NCBI RefSeq assembly: GCF_964340395.1
Contig: NC_135549.1
Coordinates: forward strand, 13,924,342-13,988,341
DNA from: Glandiceps talaboti
Lineage: Eukaryota > Hemichordata > Enteropneusta > Spengelidae
Direction of reading: 5' to 3'
Length of the DNA stretch: 64,000 bases
Both the position numbers and the translations under genes were made by a program. The notes below the pieces were generated by a model. The model had not been told where the DNA came from. It ran no database searches and saw only the letters and a program-made list of their open reading frames with translations. Positions 34,956 to 48,714 of this stretch are shown here, one piece after another (the first letter of the stretch is position 1; the number at the start of each line of letters is the position of its first letter).

Positions 34956-37105
34956 TACACACATTACCGATGTAATATAATGTATAACTATTGTTTCCTT
35001 TATTACACGTATATAACCAGTCTGACACTGATGCTTTCGAGAGTTAACTTGGCGCGACAAAAACGGCTCTTAAATTTAGTGAGTGTGTGCCGACATGATT
35101 CACTTGTCACATGTTAATACCCACTTTGCACATAAAATGGTTATTATGCTCGGTGGTTTAATGAGTGTCTAGACTGAGTGCGCATTCATTCTCGTGTTCA
35201 ACAACACGCCTGTCGTCTACCGTAAACGTCAAGGTAGACATAGACTAGACATCTATATATTTTGCCTTAGACCTGACTTTGGAATGGCCACCTGTGGACA
35301 TTTTTTATTAATTTACGAGTAACCGGGTGCGTCGGAGACTCCCTCTCCAATAGCAATGTAAATTGTATCATCAACTACACCGGTTATACAGATTTACGTA
35401 TTCGACACTACACAAGTCTGCAGTACCGTAAGTTTGACAAGTTTGACAAGTTTATTTTTTTAAATAAAAATTACTGTAATATCGTTCTTTTCATTAATAT
35501 ACAAAATAACAACGCCACCCTCGTTTTCACTAAATCAATCCTGGCAGACCAACGTTACTTTCACGTTTCCTGTTATTGTCAGCGCTTAATACAAACTCGT
35601 TTTACTTGATCCTCTAGTCGACATTGACCTAGACTATAGCTCTAGTCGTACGTGTGTTGCTCAATTTCCTCTTTACTTGTGGTATCTTGTTATACCGGTA
35701 ATTACTTCATGCTACAGGGCACGATTTATATAGTGGATAATCTAATGAAGCTTGTATTTGACATTGAAATGCACTTGGTAATGTTAGATCTAATTCCACA
35801 GCAGGGGTCGTTAAAGTGGTTGCCGTTAATCACCTTCTTCTCCCAGATGCCCTTATTTAATATGCAGACCATTCCCTCCCTCTCCTCTCCTATCATGCCT
35901 TCCAACGTGTAGTTGCTAATCTTTTTCTCATATCCTTTTCTCCTGTATATCCTTGCTTAAGGTTTATTTGTTTGTTATTTATAGTCTCCCCTGCCCTAGT
36001 TTCATACGATGGCATTGTCCATTCTTCCTCACCACAGTTTTAAATTTTCATTCAGTGATTTATACTTCCGTTGCTCTGCATAATAACAAGTATTTTCTAT
36101 AGTTTTGAATGTATATCTGATGAATATTTCATGTCAGCCTAACAGTAAGAGCCATAATTTTCCAATAGATAACTTCGGCGCGATTGTATTGATAACTCAA
36201 CGAAATGTCTGTCATTCATCATCAAAATAGAAAGTGGTATAATACAGTGTGACGTAGCTGTTGGAAGACACGATAGCTTGGTGTGTGTATATCACCACGT
36301 AACACGCTTTCTCGAAGTTGTGCAATATCTCATTTCACGACTTTGGGTAAAATGCATAGTTGATGTTGTCCATTCACCAAATTTAAAGACCACACACTGC
36401 TGATTTTGTTGGCATCGCTTTTTTTTCAACAAATTTCCGTTAAAATATTTAACTGACTGAAAGCTGCTGATATTCCATCAAGAAATTATCTATATTTAAC
36501 ATTATATAGATGACATCGATACGGTCTGCTCCCTTTCCCAGCCTATCTCTGCACTAAATATTGCATAACGTGCTCATTGATTTTATCAAACAAACCACCA
36601 ACGTAGAACTAAATGAAATTTCAACGCTTGTAGCGTCCTATTACAAGTCAATCTGTGAACAGCCTTGTAAGGCGTTGCTTATTCTTTCTTTGACTACCGA
36701 CAAGATTGCCGAAAGTCAAGCATACTCATACTTTAGTGATTCGTCACCATCGGAAATTCTGTCAAATATCTCGAAGAATCCTTAGGCTTGAGATGTAATG
36801 GAATATAGATTAGAAGCTCATTTTAAAGACATTGAACACTGTCGATGTTCAGTTAAAATATAAAGACGAAGTTGTATTCGTGAATAATTGTATTTCGGTG
36901 GATGTCACGCCACGTGTTACTGCATGTTGTTGGATTGGAATTATATATATGATATTATATTTATTACACAGAGAAAGAGAAAATAATAATACATACATGT
37001 ATGAAAAAAATAAATAATGAAAATTAATATATTCTTTTCTTAGCTTGAAGGATTTGTATACAAAATTCGCCAAGTTGAGTATTACAGAATTCTTATTACA
37101 AGACA
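34956..37105. other. Intergenic, no gene seen
   Basis: The minus strand near 35780-36040 is purine-rich and gives two adjacent open frames rich in Glu, Lys and Gly, best explained by composition. Confidence 0.45.
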
Positions 37106-37117
37106 TGAGAGAATAAC

Positions 37118-37306
37118 ATGTTTGTATGGTCTTACTTCGGTAAGTATTTTTCCCTCAGATTATGGTACAGGGGGCATATTGAAATGACTTTGACGGCAGT
37201 AAAGTATGCTTTTGTGGGTAAACTAATACAGCTCTTTGGTGATGTTGACTTAAACCCTGGACCAGACATGCGCACTGTACAATATCTTACCCACAACTCT
37301 CTCTGA
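37118..37306 (+). other. Short reading frame with a 2A-like NPGP motif
   Basis: A 62-codon frame, closed by TGA just before its ATG, has GDVDLNPGP at residues 41-49 (37238-37264) after a hydrophobic stretch YAFVGKLIQLF. The 2A signature D-x-E-x-N-P-G-P makes ribosomes skip a peptide bond between Gly and Pro. Here seven of the eight positions fit, with Asp in place of the Glu. In marine invertebrates such motifs are known near the N-terminus of non-LTR retrotransposon proteins and some NLR-type proteins. The frame ends 13 residues later, so this is a fragment of a larger element, an exon, or chance. Confidence 0.45.
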
Positions 37307-38829
37307 TTGGTATGCTTGGAGGTTCCTTATTTTATAACTTTTTAAATAATCCATACTTTTCAACATTTTAAGCATAGAAATTAAGTTTAATTAATATGTA
37401 GCAAAAGTACGATTAGGAATCAAAAATAAAGTTCTAAATTTTGTACAAAAATGAACTAACAACTAAATTAAGCATGTGCTGTGAATAAAACACTTTTCAC
37501 TGTCAAAGTGCCATAACTTGGGTAGTCAGTGTGTATGATGAGTTTTAGTATGTAAATTTCTTTTTTTGTCATACCTATTCAAATAAATCTATATCTTTGG
37601 CAAAGTCATAACAGGTGCATATATTTTCCTTAGTTTCGTCGCAAATATTCTGCATGTCTTTCAAGAAAATCTGCTGACAAATTCCTAAAATTGCTACTCC
37701 TTCTACAATAAATCACTGATACCAGAACCGATGAAAATGGGTATTCAGAAATTCATCAGTGACAATTCTACGATTGCCAAATGGAAAAAAATGTTTTTAC
37801 AAAACCCTATACACTGGTGAGATTTGTCTGACTTGAAGGAGATGATGTCCAACACTACAAATCAGAGAGAGTTGTGGGTAAAATGTTGTACAGCGAGACA
37901 CCCGACAAACGACATTGACTCGCACAGGAGAACTGCGTCCAGCAGCATCTACCTAATGCGGACAAGTCAGTGATGACAATATAGCGAGACATGCAGCACA
38001 ATATAAGAGATCTGAATAACAAGAATAACAATAAACAAGAAAGTAGATCAGATGGGAGCTCAACTAAACAACATGGAAAGTGCAAGTGATGAAGAAAGAC
38101 AAACGGTACATTTGAATTGATTCTAGCAGGCTAACGCATGAATAAAAAGTCATACGCTATTTCTTTTATATTTGAAGTGCATCCCGAGTGTTGATATTGC
38201 GCATGCGTATGTGCAATTTAGGGTAGGACAATACAAGCTGAGTTTTCCAACATGTCACACCCATCGACTTCAATTTTATATCTATTTTGACTACTAAATC
38301 GTTACAAACCAGATGTAAACTGAATGTCTTCCTTAAGGGCAAAGTTTTGAGATTGTTGTTCCTACAGACAATTGTTGGAATACAACAGAACATATGTAAT
38401 AAGTTATTTTTTCTCATTGATTGCTATTTGCTCATTGCTGTTTAGTGATCTCCTGGCCAACCACGACATGTACTGTGACATTTGTTGAGAATGTAATAAA
38501 AAAAAATAAGCGCATCGTCGTACCACTTTAGACAACATTTCCTGATGAGAAACTATTTTTCCCTTTTTAGTGGCCTACAAAAATATGCCAATTATTTATC
38601 AAAACTATAAGCTACATCAATAATATTTTCAGGACAAATGCGCTTTGGTATCGCAAATGCATGACTGTATCAAATTATATTGAATTTGAAGTGTGCATTC
38701 TTGAGATATAGCATAATTACCGAAAACAATTTTTACCAAAAACCTAATCAAGTCTTGCCATTACCCTACGGAATACGTCTTCAAAATTTTGTTTGAATTG
38801 AGCAAGCCGTTATGGAGAAAACGATGACA
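37307..38829. other. Intergenic, no gene seen
   Basis: AT-rich sequence. No reverse transcriptase frame follows the 2A-like motif. Confidence 0.5.
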
Positions 38830-38850
38830 CAGACAGACAGACAGACAGGC

Positions 38851-38895
<45 letters not shown>

Positions 38896-38976
38896 CACAC
38901 ACAGACATACATACATACATACATACATACATACATACATACATACATACATACATACATACATAAATACATACAT

Positions 38977-39015
<39 letters not shown>

Positions 39016-39064
39016 CACACACAGACAGACAGACACACACACACACACACACACAGATACACAG
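38830..39064 (+). repeat. Compound (ACAG)n/(ACAT)n/(ACAC)n array
   Basis: ACAG, ACAT, ACAG again and ACAC blocks follow each other, each differing at the last base of the unit. Confidence 0.95.
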
Positions 39065-39224
39065 ACACACAGACTTCCACCCATAAATATATCTCTTCCT
39101 TGCGGAAGAAAAAAATTATAATAAATGAAATTAGAGAATCGATCAAATTAGATAAAGAAAACACGTTTGGTTTTATTACATTAAGTCTTGGCTTTTGTTC
39201 TGACAGAGTGTGAAACTAACACTT

Positions 39225-39410
39225 GACATTTTGGATCCCTGTAAGATTAATCTTTGTTTTTGCAATATCTGATAGTGTTAAAGCACTCAGTCCTTTTAGA
39301 CCCTGTAAGATTAATCTTTGTTTTTGCAATATCTGATACAGTGATAATGCAGCTAGCCCTTTCAGACACTGTGTGATTAATTCATGGCATTGCAATTTCT
39401 ATTTCTGAGT
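39225..39410 (+). repeat. Three tandem copies of a ~65-70-bp unit
   Basis: The first two copies share CCCTGTAAGATTAATCTTTG and TTTTTGCAATATCTGATA; the third is diverged (CACTGTGTGATTAATTCATG). Confidence 0.85.
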
Positions 39411-40759
39411 GTCTATTTACATCACTTGTGAATTTTTACGATGATTTTGACAAATCAGAAACCTCATATTATTGTAAAATGATATGGTGTATGTTTGTAA
39501 TGTACACGCCAACTTGGAATATGAAAAGACTGAGATAAAATTATTAGTAAGAAGGTGAAAAATGCGCCTATTTGTCTGATAAACTGAATACAAGATCTGA
39601 TAAACAATTCACTGTCATACGTACTACATCAGAGACGGCGATTGGCGGCGTCAACAAAAGAAATAGTCTTGATGAAGTTCAGCGAAGATTTATCGTTCTA
39701 TCGATAATTAAGACAGTCGCCGTCTTTTTGTATTAAGCACATCGATTGATCCTCTGATGTCGTCTGTTTTACATAAAACATTTTGCATGGTTACGACAAA
39801 TCTGTCACTATGCCGAGCCAGCCTTGAAACGCCATTTTTTTTGTGACGAGAAGTAGACACGTTGAAAAAAACCCGCAATTTACCGAACATCTAAGGTCCA
39901 GTCTCAGTCTAGAGAGGTGATCGTTTGTTTGAAAACCCCAGGTGATAACGACTTGAAAACGGCTTGAATAGAACTGTCTGTTGATTGCAAAGCAATGTCA
40001 TCGACCAAGCCTGCTGTATGTGAATTGAAAATGGAGATGGTTATTCGTGTCCTATTACTTACCCTCGTAACAAATAAATTGCACGTCTTTTTTTAGGCAT
40101 TTTCAATTAATGGATGTCCTAAAAATTGTATTTCCCACAGCGAACAAGCGGCTTTTGACAATTGAAAGTGCTAATCAAGGACATATAGTAGTTGGCATCT
40201 CACCATTAAAACCTGACTAGTCAGGTGAATCAAATCAAGTCAGCGTAACTCTGTAGACAAAGAAGGCACGTCTATTTGGGAACTATTTGTCCTTGAAATT
40301 GTTCTACTTGTTGATTTATTCCACGAATGAACACAATTATCAAGAGAGTGTAAAATAGAGGGAACGGGAAACACTTCCACCTTGTTTGTTTCTTTGAATA
40401 ATACATGTTCCCATCACGCCACCCTCGATTATCATAGTCTTTACTTTAGGTTCAATTCACTTATTACATAAAGTCATTTTTGCCAGTGTCGATCAATGTC
40501 TATTTTACACAGTTGTCGGCCAAAAAGGGGAAAACATTTTGAAATGAAAAATCTCCCATGAAAATGATCTTACAAGTCTACGTAAAAGCCATATTCTAAC
40601 GATGTGTAATAGTAGAATTCAACACGTCATTCTTCATACATTTGACACCTGTGTAATGGTTCAAGAAAAATGAGACACACTCCTATGTTAAATACATACA
40701 TAGTTTGCGATTAGCAAGAAAAAATTAAAGGCAATGTCAAAATATGGATAACTTAACGA
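39411..40759. other. Intergenic, no gene seen
   Basis: No supported feature. Confidence 0.5.
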
Positions 40760-40975
40760 ACGGACGGACGGACGGACGGATGGATGGATGGATGGATTGA
40801 TGGATGGACAAATTGACCAATTAATCAATCAATCAATGGAAAGTCGAGCGGACGGACGGATGGATGGATGGATGGATGGATGGATGGATGTATGGATGGA
40901 TGGATGGATGGATGGACAAATTGACCAATCAATCAATCAATTGAAAGTCGAGCGGACGGACGGACGGACGGACGA
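40760..40975 (+). repeat. Higher-order (GGAC)n/(GGAT)n repeat
   Basis: A compound block, GGAC run then GGAT run then ACAAATTGACCAATYAATCA then GAAAGTCGAGC, is present twice, so the whole block was duplicated rather than each tract growing alone. Confidence 0.9.
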
Positions 40976-43900
40976 GTTGATGAATTGGTATTATAGACAC
41001 AGGCAAACGGGCGGCTATGTTACAGTAGTACTATAGGCCCTCCATGGGATGCAGGTTGAGGTTAATAATTGGAATTTAGTAATATTTGTATTTTCTTATT
41101 GATACTAGATAGACATACATATTTCACAGGAGCAATACCTCTTTTTCCGTAAATACACCAATTTCAACAATTTTCTAATAATTCAATGTATATTTATTTT
41201 CATGTTTTAAATATATTTAATAGAGACGCCTATCGGTTGCCCCAATTACAGATATTCGAAAAAATGAATGAAATATACAAAAAAGGAAATATGACAAATA
41301 ACAACAAAATTTACGTCAGTTGATTCGTTTAAGACAAAGTGTCAGTAGAGTGTTTCAACACTTTATTACATTCTATGTTGACTTGTTTTAAAGGTACTCA
41401 GATTGAAAAAAACATGTCAATATCTTGCAAGGAATTAATATAGCCAAAAGTCCTATAGTAAACACGATTTTTAAAAAAAGTCATGGACACGATGATTCCT
41501 CGACGGAACCTGAAATAGAACCTACTGCGGCACAATTAACCTTTAAATATACTCTCCAAACTCTCTGGGAGCATACCATTCATTGCAGCCCTCTGGTTTA
41601 AAGCGCATAGTATTAAAGCATTCACATTACAACCTTTATCCTACCAGGTGCCCAATTGTACAGCTGGGTTGACTGAGGCGCAATCATGTTTCAAATCTTG
41701 CCCCAAGGACTTTAGCAATTCAGAAATAAAAGGCAGCATTGTGGATCGCACAGAAACTCGGCTACTCTAACCATTCTCCACATGTGAACTAAAGGATTAA
41801 TAAGAAGAAACGTGTCAACAATTCACAAGTTTGAAAGTTTAACACAGATTGCACATTTGTAAGGCCACGGTATCACCTGTTCTTGCATTTATATTAAAGT
41901 ATGTCGGGATGCAGCAAGGACTACGCACGGTAGATACAAAATGTATTACATATACCTCTAGGCCATCAGATGTAAGGGAAGCCGTGTACGTGTATACCAA
42001 CATATTGAACTTTAATTCGTAATGTGCTCAATACTATCCAGATATTACAAAGGTAAATGTGAAACGAGGTTAGAATATAAACAACTCAGTTGTTAATACT
42101 ATAATGACTTGCCGACTGTATTTTGTATGGCCTCCCGTCTCTTTTTTCGGCGTTCTTTCTCTTTTACACTTTGCCTAGATTTCACTTTATGTTTATGTCT
42201 CCGTCTCATTTCCGCATTTCCGACGGCATCGTTTGCACTTTTAGTACATACATATTACATGTACCATTCATCAGTACCTGAATACACGAATAAAAATACT
42301 CCGAGAATAAGAGCACATATCCTTCTAGATTTCAATGTTGATTTTGTAGTCGGAATTCTTGTTTGTACTTCTAATGTAATGATATTACAGATTGTGGTTT
42401 CTGTCCAAATCCCCTATCTCCTCTATACTACTTTGTCTAACACATCGAGTCTCGATGATAACTCTACAAAGTAGACGCGACAGGTGATTAACAAGGCGTG
42501 TGATGCGACGAGTCTCAAAAACGTGGCGAGTATATGGACTACAGTGTAGAATCGTTTTGACCTACGAATATTACTTTGTCCTTTGTCTACTTTTTCGCAA
42601 TATAGTTTACTGTACTTACAATAGAACATATAATTACTCAATTTGACAAAGTGAATTTCCTATTAATAATTCATCTATAGCGTGACAATTTAGATTAATA
42701 ACAACACGCTTGATGAAATTATATCTGTGACAAATACACTGTGACATGTCATGCGATAAAAAAGAACTCGTATTCAGATATGATCATACCCACAACAAGT
42801 CCTATTTTGAACCAAGTAAGTATAATAATATTAAAGAGTTTAGTGTGTAACGTTAAAGGTTTTGTTGATTACTTTGGTTTTCTATGAGACTTTTATTATT
42901 CCAACTGTTAAGCCTTGTTGAATCATAATTAGTAGCTGATGGACCTGTCATCAAGTACTCAGATATGTTCTTAAGTAATACTATGATGTAATATTTTGGT
43001 ACAAATTACATCATTGTCGCCATCACTATGAAATGCTCTTAGTGCAAATATAAACATTTCTGAAATGCTGCGTCGATTCAAATTTACTTCGTAAGTTTTA
43101 ATAAGTATTAGTCTGTATAATGTGCATGTTGTAAGCTTACAATGACTTTACTAGTAAAGTGGGTCCTAGTTAGAGACTGTGTCGGTAACAATTGATAATG
43201 ACATATTTGCTCGTTTGAAATAGTGTGTAGATCTCCCTTTCAATTTCCATTCTCTCCCTCATATGACAATATTTCACAGAATTCATCGCTCGGGGAGCCA
43301 ATTTATCATTTAGTAATCTCAGGAGCTTAACACATTTGCGACTTTGTTTGAGTTATATATTGTTATATCAGACATCAATTTTCGGAGACGTCACTACGTT
43401 TTACCTTTGATTAAGTGTTTAATGGTTATCGGTTGGTATCTGCAGAAAAGGGAATATTAAAAAGTAGATGTTCAAAACGTTCAATTATACACCTGTCCAG
43501 ATCTGATATGATTACGTTCCATTAACATTTATGAGGGTACACATGTATTACAAAACCCGTACTTTCAAATTCGGTCATACAACTCGACAATGACAACAAA
43601 AAGCCGCTTGCTCATACAGCTAATCCTGTTATATTTGGGAAAACATAATCTTTAAAAATGTTCGAAATCGCTTAGAAAGGCGGGTTATGATAGGTTGATA
43701 GGTTGTTCCTGGGAAACAGAATGTGGGTCTTTCTAAACGTAGTATGTGCCTTTCAGTAAAGATCGGAACCTCTAGCTATGGCTTTGTACAAGATCAATCC
43801 AATCCATTCTCAGTTTAAACTTTAAAAAATGAGGTCACCTTGCAAAGATTTGAAATTGAGGTCAAAATTATCTAAAATCTAGCCATTTTGAATTCAAAAT

Positions 43901-44989
43901 GGCCGCCCAATATTATGTTAATCCTACATGGGAAAATATAATATTGTTGGTTTCACAAGACAGTGAACCGCAAGATTTCTTTTATTATTTCAAAATGATC
44001 AGAAACAACCTTTCATACAGCAAAGTATGACGAAATTTTAAGAACTCCAGATTTTCAGGTAAATTGTACCCCGAAGTGGATTCTACCTTAAGGCTATTCT
44101 CAAGATTAATTCCTATGATAGGTATAGATTCTCTCTGCGAAGGATGGTCGGATGGACAGGCGGATAGGTGAGTTGGTGGATGGCAGGTAGATCAGTTCAG
44201 TTTGAGAATGTGTGAAAGTAGGTGGGTAGTGAGGTGGACAGGATCGGAGGGTAACCTGTAGATAAGTAAGTGGCTAGTTACAATGTAAATAGATGGACGA
44301 CAAACCGGTCCATATGCAGTAAATGTTGTGATTTTTGATTGCCCATCATTGAATATTTCAATAGCAGCGATCCAGATATACGAATTAAATTTTGAAAATA
44401 GGATGATGGGCAACATATGTTCGGCTTCTTAATGATGTAGTATCCCCCGAAGGCGACAATTAAGAATACTCTCAGATACTAGTACTTGAAGCGTGGCTTT
44501 TCTCTTCTTTCAACATGACAAAACGATGACTTACAGATTCAACGGCTTAGCAGCATGAATGTGTAAACAATTCCAAATATCTCCAAGGATATTCATAACT
44601 ACTATCACACAGCAACGTAAATCGATATTCATGGTTTATGACAAATATATTGGATACTTCTAAAACATGAAGACAGTGGCTATATTTCTTTAATAAGGAA
44701 ATATAGCTTGGAGTAACTGTATATCGTATTTCCTCAGCTGGTGAACATTGTGGATTTATCAATTTTAATCTGTTTTCAGATCAAAGTTCTAAGATGACGT
44801 ACAGTATTGAATATATTTCAAATATGTTTAATTTATATCTTTTAATACATAACATTACTTTGATATGTATGGCTTTTTGGGGGCAACACATTGTATGTTA
44901 AAATTTCAATTTCTATGCAGCAAAATACTGTTAAACAGCATCATTATAATGTAGTTTTGATAACAAATGTCGTTACTATCTATCCTATT

Positions 44990-44991
<2 letters not shown>
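40976..44991. other. Intergenic, no gene seen
   Basis: About 4 kb of AT-rich DNA. A minus-strand frame at 42100-42260 is lysine- and arginine-rich and ends in a stop, but lacks a convincing acceptor. Confidence 0.45.
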
Positions 44992-45023
<32 letters not shown>

Positions 45024-45360
45024 TGTATGTATGTATGTATGTATGTATGTATGTATGTATGTACGTACGTGTGTACGTATGTATGTATGTATGTATGAAT
45101 GTATGTATGTATGTATGTATGTATGTATGTATGTACGTACGTACGTGTGTGTGTATGTATGTATGTATGTATGTATGTATGTATGTATGTATGTATGTAT
45201 GTATGTATGTATGTATGTATGTATGTATGTGTGTATGTATGTATGTATGTGTGTATGTATGTATGTGTGTAAGTATGTATGTATGTGTGCGTGCGTGCAT
45301 GCATGCGTGCATGTAGGAATGAATGAATGTATGTATGTATGTAATGTATGTATGTATGTA

Positions 45361-45416
<56 letters not shown>
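44992..45416 (+). repeat. (GTAT)n array with GTAC, GTGT and GCAT variants, ending in (GT)n
   Basis: The longest simple-repeat array in the window, about 425 bp. It gives open frames on both strands up to 213 codons (His-Thr-Tyr-Ile and Met-Tyr-Val-Cys), which are not genes. Confidence 0.95.
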
Positions 45417-45417
<1 letters not shown>

Positions 45418-46826
45418 TGAAAACGAATACCAAACAATAATGATATGTACCGATCGACAGGAAGATTACAGATATAGAACAGGAGGGTATGTTGCAATAT
45501 GTTCCCGTAGTATTAGAGTTGACTATAAGAAAGCATTCTGACATCACAGATGCAATAGAAATACATCTAGCACCATTTTGCCCTTTCAGTGTTTACTTAC
45601 TGTCTATTTCTTGTTCGCCTTCGATTAACGAGACTGTGATATATAAACTACGACAATATATTTTACAGATGGAGTACGTAAAACATAAATTTCTGTGAGC
45701 CCTTTTCATTTTACGTTGTAACCTAGTTTTACCGTAGACGAGCGTAGTGGTATTGTCAACTACTCTCTATGCATTTAAATCAATGTATTAAAAAGTGAAG
45801 TTACAGGTAGTATTAAATATGTAATATTTAACATATTGTGAAGCCAAGCAACGATTTACTATTCACATTAAGGTTACCAGATAATTATTCGCATCATATC
45901 AAAGGACATCAAATTTGATATCTTAAAAGGTGTCCCCTTGTTGAAACTCGACGTCACTTGAAACTATAATAATGACCACGTTATCTAATCATTCAACTTG
46001 CATGACTAGCTTTCTATAATGATTATTCACCAGGCTGTATAATAGAGTGTGACCAAATCTTACCTTTTTGCTTATGCACGATTGCATTGTTGCACGACTG
46101 TAAAACATGCAAACTTTGAGAGCATTGATCCATAATCAAACTTTAATTAGTCAAGTTTCCACAGTTCTTCATGTACTAACTGTTACTCACATTGCAGCGA
46201 TCAGTTATCAAATACAGTAGCACGCTATTACATAAAGCAAATGTATTATACATTTCATTAGCATTAATAATCCAATTGGCTCCAATCTGATAAGTCTATC
46301 GTATTCACAACACTAGACTTGATTCGTTGAAATCGTTTATCTTTTAAGAGAATGGTCGAATGATGTGCTGTACACCACAATAGAATGGACATTTTGACGA
46401 ATGAATGTATCATCGAGTACAGATCTAGAAGCGAGTACAGTTTTCTAGTTTGAAATATCTTGTTATCCTCGCAGATTATTATTACCGGGTTTTTTTATCA
46501 TATTATTGTTTATCCTTTCAGCAACTGAGTGATAGAGTGGAAATATAATTATATACAATTAGGAAGATTGTGTTGGGTGAATGCTAAAATGTACTATCAT
46601 TTTGGTTGTTAGAACGGTGCCAATGAAATGTTAGTAAGTGCATATCGCGCCATCTCCTAGAGTGCTTCTTGGGGTGTTCTTCTTATATAATTATATGCTA
46701 AATTATCCCCTATTCAGTACAGTGCGCTATGGAGGAAATAGTTGAAAATTATTACTTTTTTCCCTTTAATAATTTCTGAAGTAAATTAGATGTGACATTT
46801 GGGATGGAAAGGATAAGTTTCCACAG
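45417..46826. other. Intergenic, no gene seen
   Basis: AT-rich; a variant ATTAAA signal for the minus strand occurs near 46770 and is used in the next entry. Confidence 0.45.
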
Positions 46827-46995
46827 TCAGACTCTAATCCGAGATCTTGCACTGTTCAGCTCGTTATTATCCCATCCCTGTGAGGTATGCAATGTGGCGG
46901 TCGGTAAGCTTGTAGATTTTCGTGGCCGGGAATCATCGGAATTACCGTTCTGTGTTCTTTCCAAATATGGTATGATCAACCCACACATCTCATAG
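46827..46995 (-). CDS. Possible last exon of an unidentified minus-strand gene
   Basis: Read on the minus strand, a TTTTCTTGACTTAG acceptor-like tract ends at 46996 and opens a frame of about 56 codons ending in TGA at 46827. The peptide holds SDDSRPRKSTSLPTATLH and ends ARSRIRV. It is polar and serine-rich like a cytoplasmic tail, and GC-richer than its surroundings. An ATTAAA signal follows some 50 bases after the stop. No upstream exon was found with confidence, and no family is recognised. Confidence 0.28.
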
Positions 46996-47177
46996 CCTAA
47001 GTCAAGAAAAGTGCGACATATGCCATTTGATATAATATGTATCCGTATGTGCGTTCGAAGTAACATATATATCATCGATGAATTCGTACTTTATGAATCT
47101 GAGTGTACAGTCACCATTCAGTTCATCACTTACACTAGAGCTCATCTTTCTCAAAATTTACCTACCAGACGAATCAA

Positions 47178-47237
47178 CCATTCATTCATTCATTCATTCA
47201 TTCATTCATTCATTCATTCATTCATCCATTCAATCAT
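47178..47237 (+). repeat. (CATT)n microsatellite
   Basis: About fourteen copies with one CCATTCAATCATT tail. Confidence 0.95.
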
Positions 47238-48417
47238 TCACAAATCAACAGTTCTTGTACACATAAGACCTCAGAAAGAGCTCTCAAGAAAAATAAGTTT
47301 GTTTAACACTATTTCACCATTCCCGATTGCCTCGTTTGTGTTGGCGGATATTTCCCTGTACATTGGGTATTCAATAAGTTAACAGGTATGTGAATTAAAA
47401 AAAACCCACAATGGGATATGATTCGCTTCATTGGAGTCGCGTATTGTTGTTCGAGTATAGTGAGAGAGTGAATGCATCAAAAGTTTACAACTTGAAGTAT
47501 ATAAATCAATAAATCATGGTTAATGACCGTTGCGTACTCTTCGATATGCTGCTGGGATTTATCTACGAGCCAGCCATTATAAACCGTATTCATTCTTCCA
47601 TTAATGATCTTTGTTTGAATGATTTATTAAGGGTTTCATTTCATGAGAGGAATCGCTTGACCTACCTGGCGATGCCAGGTGTCCGAATATATAGTCAAAA
47701 GCGAATATTTGTGGTTCACGTGAGAATCGAACAAGACGTTTTTGGGCGCGAGTTTAATTTTGTTTCATGCCAAGTTTCCACCTCGTAAAATATTCAATAG
47801 CCAAAGTACAGCTGGACATATTGGTGTTAGGTTTACAAGAGATATATAAATCATACGAATTTAACTAGACTTCGGTCAGTGTACATTTCTGGTGCAATAT
47901 GACTCGTGGATTTAAAACTGGGAAAATGATTAAATTATATGCATATAATCCTTTCCTCAAGGAAATGCAATTCGGCAGTAAAGTACATTGACATTTCTCT
48001 CCAATTTTACGCTGCTGTCTTAAAAATTGTAGTGTCATATTCATAGAAGAACAACGATCGAATGAATCGTTTGTCATCGAGAATGAATATTTCACAGTAT
48101 AATTTGTTGCCATTGGAGAACGAAATCGATCCATGTTAGTTACACCGACGTAAACCCAAATGTCACGACACATAGAATAGTACAAGCCCGAATCATTACT
48201 TCAGCCAAGAATATATGATTATTCACAGTGTGAGGGAGATTTCAGTAATTACAAGACGGAGGGGGCCTGGGAAATTGGCGGTGGATCAATCGGTTCGCGG
48301 GGAGAGCCGTATTTTAGTATTAAGGGAAGGTCATATTTTACTATGACTCATTTAAATGCCTAACTTTGTATATTTTGTGGTTTTGGCATCCCACAGTTGC
48401 CACCAATTCCACATCGA
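47238..48417. other. Intergenic, no gene seen
   Basis: No supported feature. Confidence 0.45.
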
Positions 48418-48459
48418 TTAGGGTTAGGGTTGGGGTTAGGTTCGGGGTCAGGGTTAGGT
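48418..48459 (+). repeat. Degenerate telomere-like (TTAGGG)n
   Basis: Six to seven imperfect TTAGGG units in a 42-bp run, with TTGGGG and TTCGGGG variants. Too short to be a chromosome end. Confidence 0.8.
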
Positions 48460-48714
48460 ACCGTAATATCCACCCTGATCAGAGCATATCAATCACATTC
48501 CTGTTGACAACCATGCACTGAATCAATTGTCAGTTGTGATGTGAGGATAGGAGTGGGTCTCAAAAGAGTAAAATAGGAACAGATGGGTATTAAAGATATT
48601 GGGGATAATGTTGTGAGGTGGAGATGTTAACCCCCCCCCCCAAGTCCTGAAAATGTTGGGAGTGTGCATGCCAATCTAGTCTTTGGGAGTTCTGTCCTTC
48701 AGTTCAGCCAATTA

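Noticed and set aside
35779-36040. Two adjacent minus-strand frames rich in Glu, Lys and Gly
   Set aside because: The strand is purine-rich, which by itself suppresses stops; no motif or domain is visible.
42100-42260. Lys/Arg-rich minus-strand frame ending in a stop
   Set aside because: No pyrimidine tract before it and no partner exon; purine-rich composition explains it.
44906-45547. Open frame of 213 codons on the minus strand, and overlapping frames on both strands
   Set aside because: Almost entirely encoded by the GTAT/GT array; composition is His-Thr-Tyr-Ile only.
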